The translations under genes were made by a program, and so were the position numbers. DNA of 64,000 nt from an uncultured Alphaproteobacteria bacterium (GTDB taxonomy: Bacteria; Pseudomonadota; Alphaproteobacteria; HIMB59; GCA-002718135): positions 295,982-359,981 of the forward strand of contig CACHSZ010000001.1 in the NCBI GenBank assembly GCA_902582755.1, in the 5' to 3' direction. Shown piece by piece: positions 1 through 8,292 of the stretch (positions are counted from its first letter, which is position 1; every line of letters starts with the position of its first letter). The notes below the pieces were generated by a model. That model had not been told where the DNA came from and did no database searches. It saw only the letters and a program-made list of their open reading frames with translations.

Positions 1-822
1 TTTCATAATTAAATTTGGCCAACCAAACCAACCTCCAAGATCATCTTCAGAGCTACTAAGTATGTGTCCATTGAAACGAACAAACTCTAAACCATCTTGA
101 AAAGGTTTTGTGTGACCTTTTTGATAACCATCAATGGTATATGAAGCTCCTATACCTCCTGGTCCCCACCAAATCATGTCATTATGCCAATCTAATTCTA
201 ATTCTTCTTTATAAGATTGCATTTTAGACCCCTTAACAAGTCGATCACGCATTCTATGAATTAAATCTAATGTTTTTTGACTTTCACTTTCATTGGAAAT
301 ATCAAATTTTAAACCTTTATGATTCATTGGTCCTGGTGTTACACAAACGAGACCTGTAGATTCAGGAATTATAGAAAGACCTATTTGCTGCATTAAATTC
401 ATTACATCTAAAAAAATAGCTCCTTCAGTAATTTTGTTATTTTCCACTTTGTAAAATTCTGCAAATCTTAATAAAATTGATTTATTATTTGGTTTAAGGC
501 CTACAAATGGCTTATTGAAAACACCCATGAAATGACCCATACTGGAGATCCATTTTCCTTTATTTTTATCTAGTGAATTTATCCCAGCATAAAATATATC
601 TAATCGACGTTGTATAGGTGAAAATGAATCTTTAATTGGCTTCCAAAGATTATTAGCAACAAGATCTATACTACCTAGTTCGTTGAATGGGTGGGTACAT
701 TTCATACTAAAATCTTCTGATGCGTATTTGGATATAACTTCAGATAATGCATCAATGTTGCAACTATCTATTTCATTGAAATAATCTAATATTATTTTTT
801 TTTCTGCTTGGAGATCAGTCAT
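1..822 (-). CDS. SnoaL-like (NTF2-fold) protein, C-terminus cut by window edge
   Basis: The reverse strand is open from an ATG at 822 to the window edge (274 codons, no stop), so the gene is partial at its 3' end. The protein has two halves resembling SnoaL-like polyketide-cyclase/NTF2-fold domains, residues about 1-150 and 185 onward, the second carrying W-W-G-P-G-G-I-G, close to W-H-G-P-P-G-F-G in the protein at 2066-2485. The members known for this fold range from cyclases to dehydratases and isomerases, so the reaction cannot be deduced. It is divergent from 930-2069, which encodes related domains, and the 107-base gap between them holds two inverted repeats likely to control both. No signal peptide, so probably cytoplasmic. 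Fold assignment fairly sure, function unknown. Confidence 0.75.
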   Translation of the reverse strand, partial: MTDLQAEKKIILDYFNEIDSCNIDALSEVISKYASEDFSMKCTHPFNELGSIDLVANNLWKPIKDSFSPIQRRLDIFYAGINSLDKNKGKWISSMGHFMGVFNKPFVGLKPNNKSILLRFAEFYKVENNKITEGAIFLDVMNLMQQIGLSIIPESTGLVCVTPGPMNHKGLKFDISNESESQKTLDLIHRMRDRLVKGSKMQSYKEELELDWHNDMIWWGPGGIGASYTIDGYQKGHTKPFQDGLEFVRFNGHILSSSEDDLGGWFGWPNLIMK

Positions 823-858
823 TTCATTTTGATTATATTAATAAACTAAAAAAGACAA

Positions 859-896
859 TATTCATTTTTTTGAATAAAATTTCATTGCTTTGAAAT
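859..896. promoter_or_regulatory. Two tandem inverted repeats, probable LacI-type operators
   Basis: TATTCA-N6-TGAATA lies at 859-876 and ATTTCA-N6-TGAAAT at 879-896, start to start exactly 20 bases, about two helical turns. The first repeat has the same half-sites and the same six-base spacing as a repeat in front of the LacI-family gene (3506-3523). The pair sits between divergent SnoaL-like genes. I infer that the LacI-family protein encoded at 2487-3485 binds here. AT-rich composition makes chance repeats easier, but identical arms and spacing at two promoters argue against chance. Confidence 0.55.
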
Positions 897-929
897 ATTT
901 TTAAATGTATCTCATTACAAATACAAATT

Positions 930-2069
930 ATGAAATTTAATAAAATTACAGATAAAAGACCAGAAGCTCTTCAAGACAATCATATGCCTAAGAGTTATGA
1001 TATTTCATTAAAAGCATATGGAGGTGGAGGAACAGCTAAATCATTAAATCCAAAACCCAAAAAACTTAAACATCAATCAATGAAGGGGTTTGAGGATCAG
1101 TATAAAAATATAATCGATTATATTGTAAGGATTACGTATCAAATATGGGAAGAAAAAAATATTGGCTACATCTATGACACCTACAGTAAAGATTGCAGAG
1201 TTTGGGATGAATTTGGTTTACAATCTGGATCTGAAAAAATTGTAGCTGATACTGTACATACAAACAACGCTTTTCCAGATATTCGATTATTTGCAGATGA
1301 AGTTATTTGGGCAGGGGATGAAAATGCAAGTTTTCATACTTCGCATAGAACAATTATTACCGGAACAAATACGGGATTTAGTAAATTTTCTAAACCAACT
1401 AATAAAAAAGTAAGATTATTTTGTATTGCAAATTGTGTAGCAAAAAATAATGAAATTTATTACGAAAATGTTGTTTACGATACAGCAGGCTTAATTAAAC
1501 AACTCGGATTAGATTTAAATCAAGTTGCAAAGCAACTTGTTGATGAGGGAATCGCAGGGCCCTATGCTCCTCATTTTAAAAACTCTAAGCCAACAAGAAA
1601 TATTACTAAATTAAAACCAATTAGTTTTGATATTCCAGATAAAATCAAAAATGTAAGAGAGTTTGTTCATGCAGTTTATGATACAATTTGGAATAGACGA
1701 AACTTTTCTGCAATAAATAAAGCATACTCTAGTAATGTAGAATTTGAAGGTTCAACTGGTCGTAAATTTAAAGGAGTTTTGCAATTAAGAAAATTTATAA
1801 TATCACTTTTAGCTTCATTTCCTGATCTTGCACTCAGTATTGAAGATTTATACTGGATGGGAAATACAAAAGATGGTTACTTAGTATCGGTTCGTTGGGG
1901 TGCTTTAGGAACTCACAGAGGTAATGGCTCATATGGCCAACCAACTAATAGAGAAGTGTATTTGTGGGGAATCACTCAATGGGAAATTAAAAATAATAAA
2001 ATTATTAAAGAGTGGACTGGTTTTAATGAGCTTGCAATTCTAATGCAAATTTTAGGAGATAAAAAATGA
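930..2069 (+). CDS. Protein with two SnoaL-like domains
   Basis: The 379-residue product has a poorly conserved 50-residue leader and then two SnoaL-like/NTF2-fold repeats, about 55-190 and 240-375. Each repeat has the typical pattern of a first helix (D-Y-I-V-R-I-T-Y / R-E-F-V-H-A-V-Y-D-T), a conserved F-P-D turn and a terminal strand with W. No signal peptide or membrane segment is seen. The stop overlaps the next SnoaL-like gene as ATGA, so the two are translated together. No good Shine-Dalgarno precedes the ATG. Function unknown; the family includes polyketide cyclases, ester cyclases and small-molecule isomerases. Context (LacI regulator, sugar transporter) suggests work on a carbohydrate-derived compound, which is inference. 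Confidence 0.75.
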   Translation: MKFNKITDKRPEALQDNHMPKSYDISLKAYGGGGTAKSLNPKPKKLKHQSMKGFEDQYKNIIDYIVRITYQIWEEKNIGYIYDTYSKDCRVWDEFGLQSGSEKIVADTVHTNNAFPDIRLFADEVIWAGDENASFHTSHRTIITGTNTGFSKFSKPTNKKVRLFCIANCVAKNNEIYYENVVYDTAGLIKQLGLDLNQVAKQLVDEGIAGPYAPHFKNSKPTRNITKLKPISFDIPDKIKNVREFVHAVYDTIWNRRNFSAINKAYSSNVEFEGSTGRKFKGVLQLRKFIISLLASFPDLALSIEDLYWMGNTKDGYLVSVRWGALGTHRGNGSYGQPTNREVYLWGITQWEIKNNKIIKEWTGFNELAILMQILGDKK

Positions 2070-2485
2070 CTTTAGATGAAAGTAAAAAATTATTAGCTGA
2101 TATGTATGATGCACTTAATGCTCAAGATCTAGAAGCACAACATAAGTACTGGCATGATGATATGGTTTGGCACGGTCCTCCAGGTTTTGGTGATATCCAT
2201 GGTATTGAAAATTTTAAATATAAAGTTCTAAAACCTTTTTATGAAGCATTTCCAGATTATCATGTAAAAAATGATATTGTGGTTGCTGAAGGTGAGTGGA
2301 TTAGTGCAACGGGATTTCTAACAGGCACACACAGTGGAACATATCTTGGAGTGGAACCAACAGGTAAATCTATCAAAATGCAATTTTCAGATTTTTGGAC
2401 CATTAAAGATGGAAAATTTTTAGATAATTACGTTATGGTAGATAATCATGGAGTCTTCGAACAGATGGGATTAAAATTTAAGTAA
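2066..2485 (+). CDS. Single-domain SnoaL-like protein
   Basis: At 139 residues this has the usual length of one SnoaL-like domain. The sequence M-T-L-D-E-S at the start, W-H-G-P-P-G-F-G near residue 35, F-P-D-Y-H in the middle, and a final D-N-H-G-V-F-E-Q-M-G-L are typical of the SnoaL/ester cyclase family. It overlaps the two-domain gene upstream by four bases (ATGA). Together with the partial gene at the left edge the region holds five copies of this fold in three genes. The following gene is convergent (LacI regulator, ending two bases downstream). The catalytic function is not predictable from sequence. Confidence 0.8.
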   Translation: MTLDESKKLLADMYDALNAQDLEAQHKYWHDDMVWHGPPGFGDIHGIENFKYKVLKPFYEAFPDYHVKNDIVVAEGEWISATGFLTGTHSGTYLGVEPTGKSIKMQFSDFWTIKDGKFLDNYVMVDNHGVFEQMGLKFK

Positions 2486-2486
2486 A

Positions 2487-3485
2487 TTATTTTGTAGTTT
2501 TTCTTTTTATAAGTCTTCCTTGTACAATATGATTTATAGGTTCAAAATCTGGATCTTTAATATATTCATTTATTAACTGAGTTGCTATTTTTGACATTTG
2601 TCTAATAGGTTGTCTGACAGTTGTAAGGTTATATGATTCCCAAGCTGACATTGATATATCGTCATAACCAATAATTTCTAATTGAGAAGGTGTTTTTAAT
2701 GAAGTATTTTTTTTAATATAATCTAAACATCCAAATGCCATTGTGTCATCAGCACAAAATATTGCACTTATCTTTTTATTGAAAATTTTTTCTGTTGCTT
2801 GATATCCACCTTCATAAGTAAAAAAACCTTTTTCAATATTTAATTTAATTTTTTTATTATTTTTAAGATAATTTTTAAAACCTTTGCATCGCTCATCGCT
2901 AACAAAAGATCCCTTTGGTCCTTCAATGAGGCCAATATTTTTATGATTTTTCTTTGTAAAATATTCTGCAACTAATTCTCCTCCGTTACGATGATCACAT
3001 GCAACGGAACTTATCGTTGGTATATTCCAACTTCTATTATAAGCAATAAATTGTATTCTTTTTTGATTGCAATCTTCGACAAATTTATCAGTGGGTTTTG
3101 TTGCTGATATTATTGCAATGAGTTTTTCTTTTAAGTATGGCTGTATTAATTTTTCATCTAATTCCTCTCCATCATCAGTTGTAATTAATAAAATTCTAAA
3201 CCCCCCATTCCTAAGTGCTTCATGTAACTCTATTAAAACTTCTGGATAATATCTGCTTGTAACGTAAGGTAAAATGACAGCAACTAATCCGCTATCGTCA
3301 TTAGATATTGAATTAGAAGATATATTAGGTGCTTTATATTTTAATTTCCTAGCTGCTTCCAAGACTCTCAATTTTGTTCTACTAGAAATGCTAGCACCTT
3401 TTGTAAAACATCTAGAAACAGCTGATTGGGATACTCCTGCTAGTTTTGCCACGTCCTGTGATGTCGCAGTCTTTTTAAAACTCAT
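2487..3485 (-). CDS. LacI-family transcriptional regulator
   Basis: The 332-residue protein has the LacI architecture: an N-terminal helix-turn-helix (residues about 8-30, with V-A-K-L-A-G-V-S-Q-S-A-V-S-R), a hinge helix around 45-52, and a periplasmic-binding-protein-like effector domain to the C-terminus (I-I-G-Y-D-D-I near residue 275). Such proteins usually bind sugars and repress transport or catabolic operons. It is divergent from the sugar transporter starting at 3615, and the shared 129-base gap contains a palindrome matching one before the SnoaL genes, so autoregulation and control of both flanks are likely. The effector is unknown. Confidence 0.93.
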   Translation of the reverse strand: MSFKKTATSQDVAKLAGVSQSAVSRCFTKGASISSRTKLRVLEAARKLKYKAPNISSNSISNDDSGLVAVILPYVTSRYYPEVLIELHEALRNGGFRILLITTDDGEELDEKLIQPYLKEKLIAIISATKPTDKFVEDCNQKRIQFIAYNRSWNIPTISSVACDHRNGGELVAEYFTKKNHKNIGLIEGPKGSFVSDERCKGFKNYLKNNKKIKLNIEKGFFTYEGGYQATEKIFNKKISAIFCADDTMAFGCLDYIKKNTSLKTPSQLEIIGYDDISMSAWESYNLTTVRQPIRQMSKIATQLINEYIKDPDFEPINHIVQGRLIKRKTTK

Positions 3486-3504
3486 GAATTATCCCCCCAT
3501 TTCA

Positions 3505-3524
3505 ATATTCAAAATCTTGAATAT
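3505..3524. promoter_or_regulatory. Predicted LacI-family operator
   Basis: ATATTCAA, four-base spacer AATC, TTGAATAT is a perfect inverted repeat between the divergent LacI gene and the transporter operon. Read as TATTCA-N6-TGAATA it has the same half-sites and spacing as the repeat at 859-876. It lies 20 bases before the LacI start codon and upstream of the proposed -35 for the transporter, which fits autorepression. Binding by the LacI protein is an inference. Confidence 0.6.
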
Positions 3525-3536
3525 CAATTCATATTA

Positions 3537-3564
3537 TTGCATTATTTTCTAATACCAATATAAA
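3537..3564 (+). promoter_or_regulatory. Probable sigma-70-type promoter for the 3615 transporter operon
   Basis: TTGCAT (3537-3542), 16-base spacer, TATAAA (3559-3564), about 50 bases before the ATG at 3615. A separate palindrome follows it at 3580-3592, where a repressor would block initiation. The boxes are reasonable matches to the bacterial housekeeping consensus but AT-rich DNA offers many such matches. Confidence 0.4.
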
Positions 3565-3579
3565 GGATTTATACTTAAA

Positions 3580-3592
3580 TGTGAATTTCACA
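3580..3592. promoter_or_regulatory. Short palindrome just downstream of the promoter, possible operator
   Basis: TGTGAA-T-TTCACA, a perfect 6+1+6 inverted repeat about 16 bases after the proposed -10 box. It resembles a compressed CRP site but the spacing is far too short for CRP. Its half-sites differ from the TATTCA repeats, so it may bind another factor or be fortuitous. Confidence 0.35.
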
Positions 3593-3614
3593 CTTTATTA
3601 ATAAGGGGAAATAT

Positions 3615-4850
3615 ATGAAAAAACTATTAATAGCTCTATTGTTCACATTTGTTAGCACAAGTGCATATGCCGGTGGGCACTCACCTTGTGGAGTAACAGA
3701 TGGATCAATAAAGATTCTAGCAAACGAATTTACAACATACAGAATTTTCATGGATGAAGTAAAAAGTTGTGCAGGACCTGATGCAGATTTTTCTGTAACA
3801 CATTCCGTTGATCATAATAAATTACAAGTAGCAGCACTTTCAGCTAACCCAGCTGAATTCTCTGCTAAACTTGTAACTAATGGTTCAATTACAACTTTAA
3901 TGAATGATAACTTAATTCGTCCACTTGATGATTTAGTTGCTAAATACGGAAGTGCATTACAAGACAATCAAAAAATTGTGATTGATGGTAAAATTTATGC
4001 AGTAGCATTTATGGCTAATGCTCAACATCTTTGGTACAGAGAAAGTATTCTTAATGATTTAGGTATCGCAGTTCCTTCAACATATGAAGAGGTAATTGCG
4101 GCTGCAGAAAAAATTAAAGCTTCTGGTAAAATGGCTAACCCATACGCTGGTGCTTTCAAATCTGGATGGAACTTAGGTCAAGAGTTTGTAAACATGTACC
4201 TAGGTCATGGAGGCGATTTCTTTAAAGCTGGAACAGCTGAAGTTAGTGTAAATAACGCTAAAGGTGTAGCTGCTCTTAATATGCTTAAAAGATTAACCGA
4301 AGTAAGTAACCCTGATTTCTTAACTCAAGATACAAATGCAGTTAAAGAAGAATGGGAGTCTGGTAATGTAGCATTAATGCATATCTGGAACTCAGGTGCA
4401 GCTTCATTGTTAGATGATGAAGGTGATCAAGCAATTAAAGCTGATACTAGATTAGCTCCTTCTCCATCTGTAGGTGGTGGAAGTAAACCAGCGACAACTC
4501 TATGGTGGGATGGATTTGGAATTGCAACAAACACTTCTGATGAAAATGCAGAAGCATCTTTTAGAGCTCTTTTAGGTGCAGCAACTTCAACAGAAATGGC
4601 AAATGCTAATCCAAATGCAACAATTTGGTTGATTGATGGTTATTCACCTGGAGATACAGCAGGACCAGTTGTTGATGCTGCTAATAGAGGTGCAACACCT
4701 TACCCAAGCTTACCATACATGAGTCTATTACATGGTGCTTTGAGTACAGAACTTGTTGAATTCCTTCAAGGAAATGAGTCTGCTGAAAAAGCATTAGCGG
4801 ATGTAGAAGCTGCTTATGTAGCAAAAGCTACTGAGCAAGGTTTTCTATAA
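3615..4850 (+). CDS. Sugar ABC transporter, periplasmic substrate-binding protein (family 1)
   Basis: The 411-residue protein starts with a signal peptide (K-K-L-L-I-A-L-L-F, cleavage after A-Y-A at residue 19) and continues with an extracellular-solute-binding family-1 fold, as in UgpB/MalE relatives. It would capture a sugar or oligosaccharide in the periplasm and pass it to the permeases at 4915 and 5945. A good Shine-Dalgarno (AGGGGA, about 6 bases upstream) sets the start, unlike most genes here. A hairpin follows the stop before the first permease. Mature N-terminus G-G-H-S-P-C-G contains a cysteine. No ATPase lies in this operon, so it probably borrows one. The exact substrate cannot be read from sequence. 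Confidence 0.9.
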   Translation: MKKLLIALLFTFVSTSAYAGGHSPCGVTDGSIKILANEFTTYRIFMDEVKSCAGPDADFSVTHSVDHNKLQVAALSANPAEFSAKLVTNGSITTLMNDNLIRPLDDLVAKYGSALQDNQKIVIDGKIYAVAFMANAQHLWYRESILNDLGIAVPSTYEEVIAAAEKIKASGKMANPYAGAFKSGWNLGQEFVNMYLGHGGDFFKAGTAEVSVNNAKGVAALNMLKRLTEVSNPDFLTQDTNAVKEEWESGNVALMHIWNSGAASLLDDEGDQAIKADTRLAPSPSVGGGSKPATTLWWDGFGIATNTSDENAEASFRALLGAATSTEMANANPNATIWLIDGYSPGDTAGPVVDAANRGATPYPSLPYMSLLHGALSTELVEFLQGNESAEKALADVEAAYVAKATEQGFL

Positions 4851-4870
4851 ACCGTATAAATTTATGATAA

Positions 4871-4902
4871 AGTGGAACATTATTATGTTCCACTTTTTTT
4901 TT
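4871..4902 (+). terminator. Hairpin with T-tract between binding-protein and permease genes
   Basis: A perfect 10-base stem AGTGGAACAT (4871-4880) / ATGTTCCACT (4885-4894), four-base loop TATT, then a run of T. It has the form of an intrinsic terminator, but the permease gene starts only 13 bases later in the same direction. It most likely allows partial read-through, giving more binding protein than permease and protecting the upstream mRNA end. Confidence 0.85.
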
Positions 4903-4914
4903 AGTAAGAAATAG

Positions 4915-5943
4915 ATGCCCCACAGAACATTTTTTTGGTTCTTCTTTCCAAGTGGATTGGCAATGCTATTATTTATTGGCCTTCCAATTATTTCTAGTTT
5001 TTTTCAATCTCTTCACATTGAGCCTGAACAAATTTTAATGGAAGTAGAAAAATGTGATCCATTTGGATGTAAAACAGAAACAAAAGTTGATATTGAAGCA
5101 ACAACAAAATTACAAGAAGAACAACCTCTTGGAAGATTCAATGGTTTAGGAACATATGGCGATAGAAACCATTTGGCTTTTGATGAAATTAAAGAGGCTT
5201 GGACTAATTCATCATCCATAGCTGAGTTTACAGATATCTTACTAAATTTACCTTTTTACAAAGCACTTTTATTTACACTTACATTTTGTTTTGCCGTTAC
5301 ACCACCAGTTGTAGTTTTAGGTTTCATCGTTGCTTTAAGTGTAAACACAATTACAAAAAGTTTAAAAGGCCCAACCATTTTTGGTGTTATATTGCCTATG
5401 ATTGTAACACCATTGATTGGATCTCTTGTTTTATTTTGGATGATAGATGCTAAGGGAATATTAGGTTCATTTATTCAATTCTTATTTGATGATCCAAACC
5501 TATCACTAAAGTCCTCAAGTCAATTGACTTGGATTACTCTGATTATTTATGGGATTTGGCATAATACACCATTTGCTTTTGTTGTCTTTTATGCTGCATT
5601 ACAAACTGTTCCTCAAGATCCAATTGAAGCAGCGATCATAGATGGTGCCTCAAGATATGAACGAGTCAGACACATTGTTATTCCACATCTTTATCCGGTA
5701 GCAACATTTATTATATTAATTTGTCTAATGGATAATTTTAGAGTTCTTGAGCCAATAATTGGGTTCGCTGCTGAAGGAGTTGCTCAATCACTTTCTTGGA
5801 TGATTTATAACGACTTAAGAAGTGAAAACAAAATGTTATTTGGGTCTGCAGGAGCAACATCTATGTTAACTATCATTGGTGTAGCAATTCTACTAACACC
5901 AGTACTTATAAGAACATGGAGAGAATTTAGGACAGAAAGATAA
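4915..5943 (+). CDS. Sugar ABC transporter permease (MalF-type)
   Basis: The 342-residue integral membrane protein has a first membrane segment at about 8-30, a roughly 75-residue hydrophilic periplasmic stretch rich in charged residues with two cysteines (C-D-P-F-G-C), then a core of about five further segments. The inner-membrane EAA loop, I-E-A-A-I-I-D-G-A-S near residue 238, is the ATPase docking signature of binding-protein-dependent permeases. It starts immediately after the hairpin and without a clear ribosome-binding site. It pairs with the permease at 5945 (one base gap). The substrate should be the sugar bound by the 3615 product. Confidence 0.88.
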   Translation: MPHRTFFWFFFPSGLAMLLFIGLPIISSFFQSLHIEPEQILMEVEKCDPFGCKTETKVDIEATTKLQEEQPLGRFNGLGTYGDRNHLAFDEIKEAWTNSSSIAEFTDILLNLPFYKALLFTLTFCFAVTPPVVVLGFIVALSVNTITKSLKGPTIFGVILPMIVTPLIGSLVLFWMIDAKGILGSFIQFLFDDPNLSLKSSSQLTWITLIIYGIWHNTPFAFVVFYAALQTVPQDPIEAAIIDGASRYERVRHIVIPHLYPVATFIILICLMDNFRVLEPIIGFAAEGVAQSLSWMIYNDLRSENKMLFGSAGATSMLTIIGVAILLTPVLIRTWREFRTER

Positions 5944-5944
5944 T

Positions 5945-6826
5945 ATGGAATCAAAAATTAATAGATACTCAAAACAACTAATTTTAATAAATAGTTTTTT
6001 TATTCTTGCTTGGTTAATTGTTTCCGTGTTTCCTTTTATATGGACCTTTTGGGGATCATTTAAAGTAAAAGCTGACTTTTTCTCAAGAGCTGATTGGATG
6101 TTTGCAGTCACTGGAGTTAATACTTTAATTGAAACAGGAGATACTTCTACAGTCAAGGCTTATGTAGAGTCTTGGACTGAAGGTGAATTTTGGAAAGCAA
6201 CAATGAATACAATTATTATTACTGTTTCAGTTGTTACGATCTCTTTATTTTTAGGAACATTAGGTGCTTATGCCTTGTCTAGATCGACATATAAATATAC
6301 TTTTTGGATTTTAATAGCTGCCTTGATTTTTAGAGCGATGCCACACATTACATTAGTATCTGGTTATCTGTTTCCTTTCTTCCAATTGAACGTTTGGGGC
6401 ATACTTCCAACTACCATAATTGTTTTAGTTGCAATCAATCAACCCTTTACATTATGGTTGCTTTATTCCTTCTTTAAAACAGTTCCTAAAGAGTTAGATG
6501 AAAGTGCACTAATTGATGGCTGTTCATATTTTCAAGCGTTTCGATTTGTTATAATGCCTGTTATGTGGCCTGGAGTTGTTACAGCAGGTTTATTCAGTAT
6601 GATGTTAGCCTATAATGATTTTACAGTTACTTCACTTCTTTTAAATCAACAGAATTATACTATGGTTCCTAAAATAAATGCTTATTTGGGCACAATTGAA
6701 CATAGTGGAAATTACATGTGGGCAGTCTCAAGCGTTGTTTCAGCAACTGCACCACTTTTTATGATAATCATGTTTTTCCAGAGACAATTAATAAGTGGTT
6801 TAACTGCTGGTGCAGTAAAAGGCTAA
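5945..6826 (+). CDS. Sugar ABC transporter permease (MalG-type)
   Basis: The 293-residue protein has six predicted membrane segments, the first at about 15-35, and an EAA loop D-E-S-A-L-I-D-G-C-S-Y near residue 185. It is the second permease of the transporter whose binding protein is at 3615. It follows the MalF-type gene with one intervening base. The operon then continues into metabolic genes rather than into an ATPase, so the ATP-binding subunit must come from elsewhere; the UgpC-like protein at 33646 is the only family-matched candidate in view. Confidence 0.88.
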   Translation: MESKINRYSKQLILINSFFILAWLIVSVFPFIWTFWGSFKVKADFFSRADWMFAVTGVNTLIETGDTSTVKAYVESWTEGEFWKATMNTIIITVSVVTISLFLGTLGAYALSRSTYKYTFWILIAALIFRAMPHITLVSGYLFPFFQLNVWGILPTTIIVLVAINQPFTLWLLYSFFKTVPKELDESALIDGCSYFQAFRFVIMPVMWPGVVTAGLFSMMLAYNDFTVTSLLLNQQNYTMVPKINAYLGTIEHSGNYMWAVSSVVSATAPLFMIIMFFQRQLISGLTAGAVKG

Positions 6827-6844
6827 TAATAAATTTCTAATCTT

Positions 6845-7504
6845 ATGAAATACAAAGCACTTTTATTTGGATCTATCGGGACACTAATTGAATCTTCTAA
6901 CATTCAACGTAACTCATTTAATGAAGCTTTTAAAGAAGCTGGACTTGATTGGTATTGGGATGAGCAAGATTATAAGATTTTGTTAAAAAAATCTGGTGGG
7001 ACAAAAAGAGTAGAAGATTTTGCTGAAAAAAATAATGTTAATGTAAATGCTTCACAAATTAGAAATAGAAAAACAGAAATCTTTAGCTCGTACATTATTC
7101 AGAATAAACAAAAATTAAGAAAGAGTGTTGATGAAATAATTAAGTATACAAAAGATAATAATATTAAACTTGCTTTCTCAACTTCCACAACTTTAAATAA
7201 TGTCGATGCAGTATTTGAAAGTCTTTCTGGTCAAATTTCAAAAGAAGAATTTGAATTCATTGGTAATAAATCATTTGTTAAAAATGAAAAACCACATCCA
7301 GAAATTTATAAAGTTACATTGGATAAATTAAATTTACAGCCAGAAGATTGTCTTGCAATAGAGGATACTGAAGAAAGTAGTAATTCTGCCGTAAGTGCTG
7401 GAATTAAATGCATTGGGTTTCCAGGTGATTACCATTTGGTAGATAGTTTTCAAATGTGTATTAAAAAAATGAATTTATTAGATCAATCTATTTTTTCATT
7501 GTAA
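6845..7504 (+). CDS. HAD-superfamily protein with a non-canonical motif I
   Basis: The 219-residue protein has the length and cap arrangement of HAD subfamily IA phosphatases and beta-phosphoglucomutases. Motif II (F-S-T-S-T-T), motif III lysine (K-N-E-K-P-H-P-E) and motif IV (A-I-E-D-T-E-E-S) are recognisable. Motif I, normally D-x-D-G-T, reads G9-S-I-G-T13, so both catalytic aspartates are missing. The rest of the reading frame is intact, so this is not simple decay. I recall that similar G-S-I-G-T versions occur in other alphaproteobacteria, which would make it a conserved variant, but I could not check. It lies 18 bases after the permease gene and likely belongs to the sugar operon. Phosphatase activity should not be assumed. 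Confidence 0.75.
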   Translation: MKYKALLFGSIGTLIESSNIQRNSFNEAFKEAGLDWYWDEQDYKILLKKSGGTKRVEDFAEKNNVNVNASQIRNRKTEIFSSYIIQNKQKLRKSVDEIIKYTKDNNIKLAFSTSTTLNNVDAVFESLSGQISKEEFEFIGNKSFVKNEKPHPEIYKVTLDKLNLQPEDCLAIEDTEESSNSAVSAGIKCIGFPGDYHLVDSFQMCIKKMNLLDQSIFSL

Positions 7505-7517
7505 ATAATCAAATCAA

Positions 7518-8285
7518 ATGTTTCTAAAAAATTTTAATATAAAAAATAAGACTGCTCTTGTGACAGGGTCAGGCAAAGGCATAGGTAAAGCATGTGCTAT
7601 AGCGTTAGCAGAAGCAGGTGCAAATGTAATTATTCTTAGTCGTACAGAAAAAGATCTTTTAATTGTTCAAAACAAAATTAAAAAACTCAAAAAGAAATGT
7701 AGTTATTATGTGTGTGATGTAACTAATTTTAAAGAAATAAAAAAAATATTTACTAAAATCAATAAATTAGACATATTAGTAAATAATGCTGGCACAAATA
7801 GACCTGAATATTTCACCAAAATTAAAAGAAAAGATATGAGTGAAGTGGTTGATCTTAATATTAAAGCATCATTCGATATTGCTCAATTAGCTACAAAAGT
7901 TATGCTTAAATCAAAAAATAGAAAAAAAATTGGTGGATCAATAATAAATATCTCTTCTCAGTTAGGTAAAGTAGGAGCTCCTCTTAGAAGTGTTTATAAT
8001 ATGACTAAGTTTGGAGTTGAAGGTCTTACCAAAGGGATGGCTATTGATTTGGCTAAGCACAACATTAGAGTTAATTCCGTTTGTCCTACATTTGTGGAAA
8101 CTCCAATGGTCAAAAAATTTTTTAAAGATAAAAGTTTTAAAAAATCTGTAATTGAAAACATACCTTTAGGAAAAGTAGCAACAGAAAGTGATATTGCTAG
8201 TGCTGTAGTGTATCTTGCTTCAGATGCTGCATCAATGATGACTGGTTCATCACTAGTAATTGATGGAGGATGGACAGCTAAATAA
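7518..8285 (+). CDS. Short-chain dehydrogenase/reductase (SDR)
   Basis: The 255-residue protein is a classical SDR: T-G-S-G-K-G-I-G at 16-23 binds the dinucleotide, N-N-A-G at 89-92 supports the fold, Ser146/147, Tyr160 and Lys164 make the catalytic set, and the C-terminus has the usual S-S-L-V-I-D-G-G-W. Closest in style to gluconate 5-dehydrogenase and 3-oxoacyl-ACP reductase types. As the last gene of the 3615 operon it probably oxidises the imported sugar or a derivative. The true substrate is open. Confidence 0.88.
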   Translation: MFLKNFNIKNKTALVTGSGKGIGKACAIALAEAGANVIILSRTEKDLLIVQNKIKKLKKKCSYYVCDVTNFKEIKKIFTKINKLDILVNNAGTNRPEYFTKIKRKDMSEVVDLNIKASFDIAQLATKVMLKSKNRKKIGGSIINISSQLGKVGAPLRSVYNMTKFGVEGLTKGMAIDLAKHNIRVNSVCPTFVETPMVKKFFKDKSFKKSVIENIPLGKVATESDIASAVVYLASDAASMMTGSSLVIDGGWTAK

Positions 8286-8292
8286 TCAAAAT

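Noticed and set aside
3580..3592. TGTGAATTTCACA as a CRP site
   Set aside because: CRP half-sites need about six bases between TGTGA and TCACA; here only three lie between them, and no CRP-type gene is seen.
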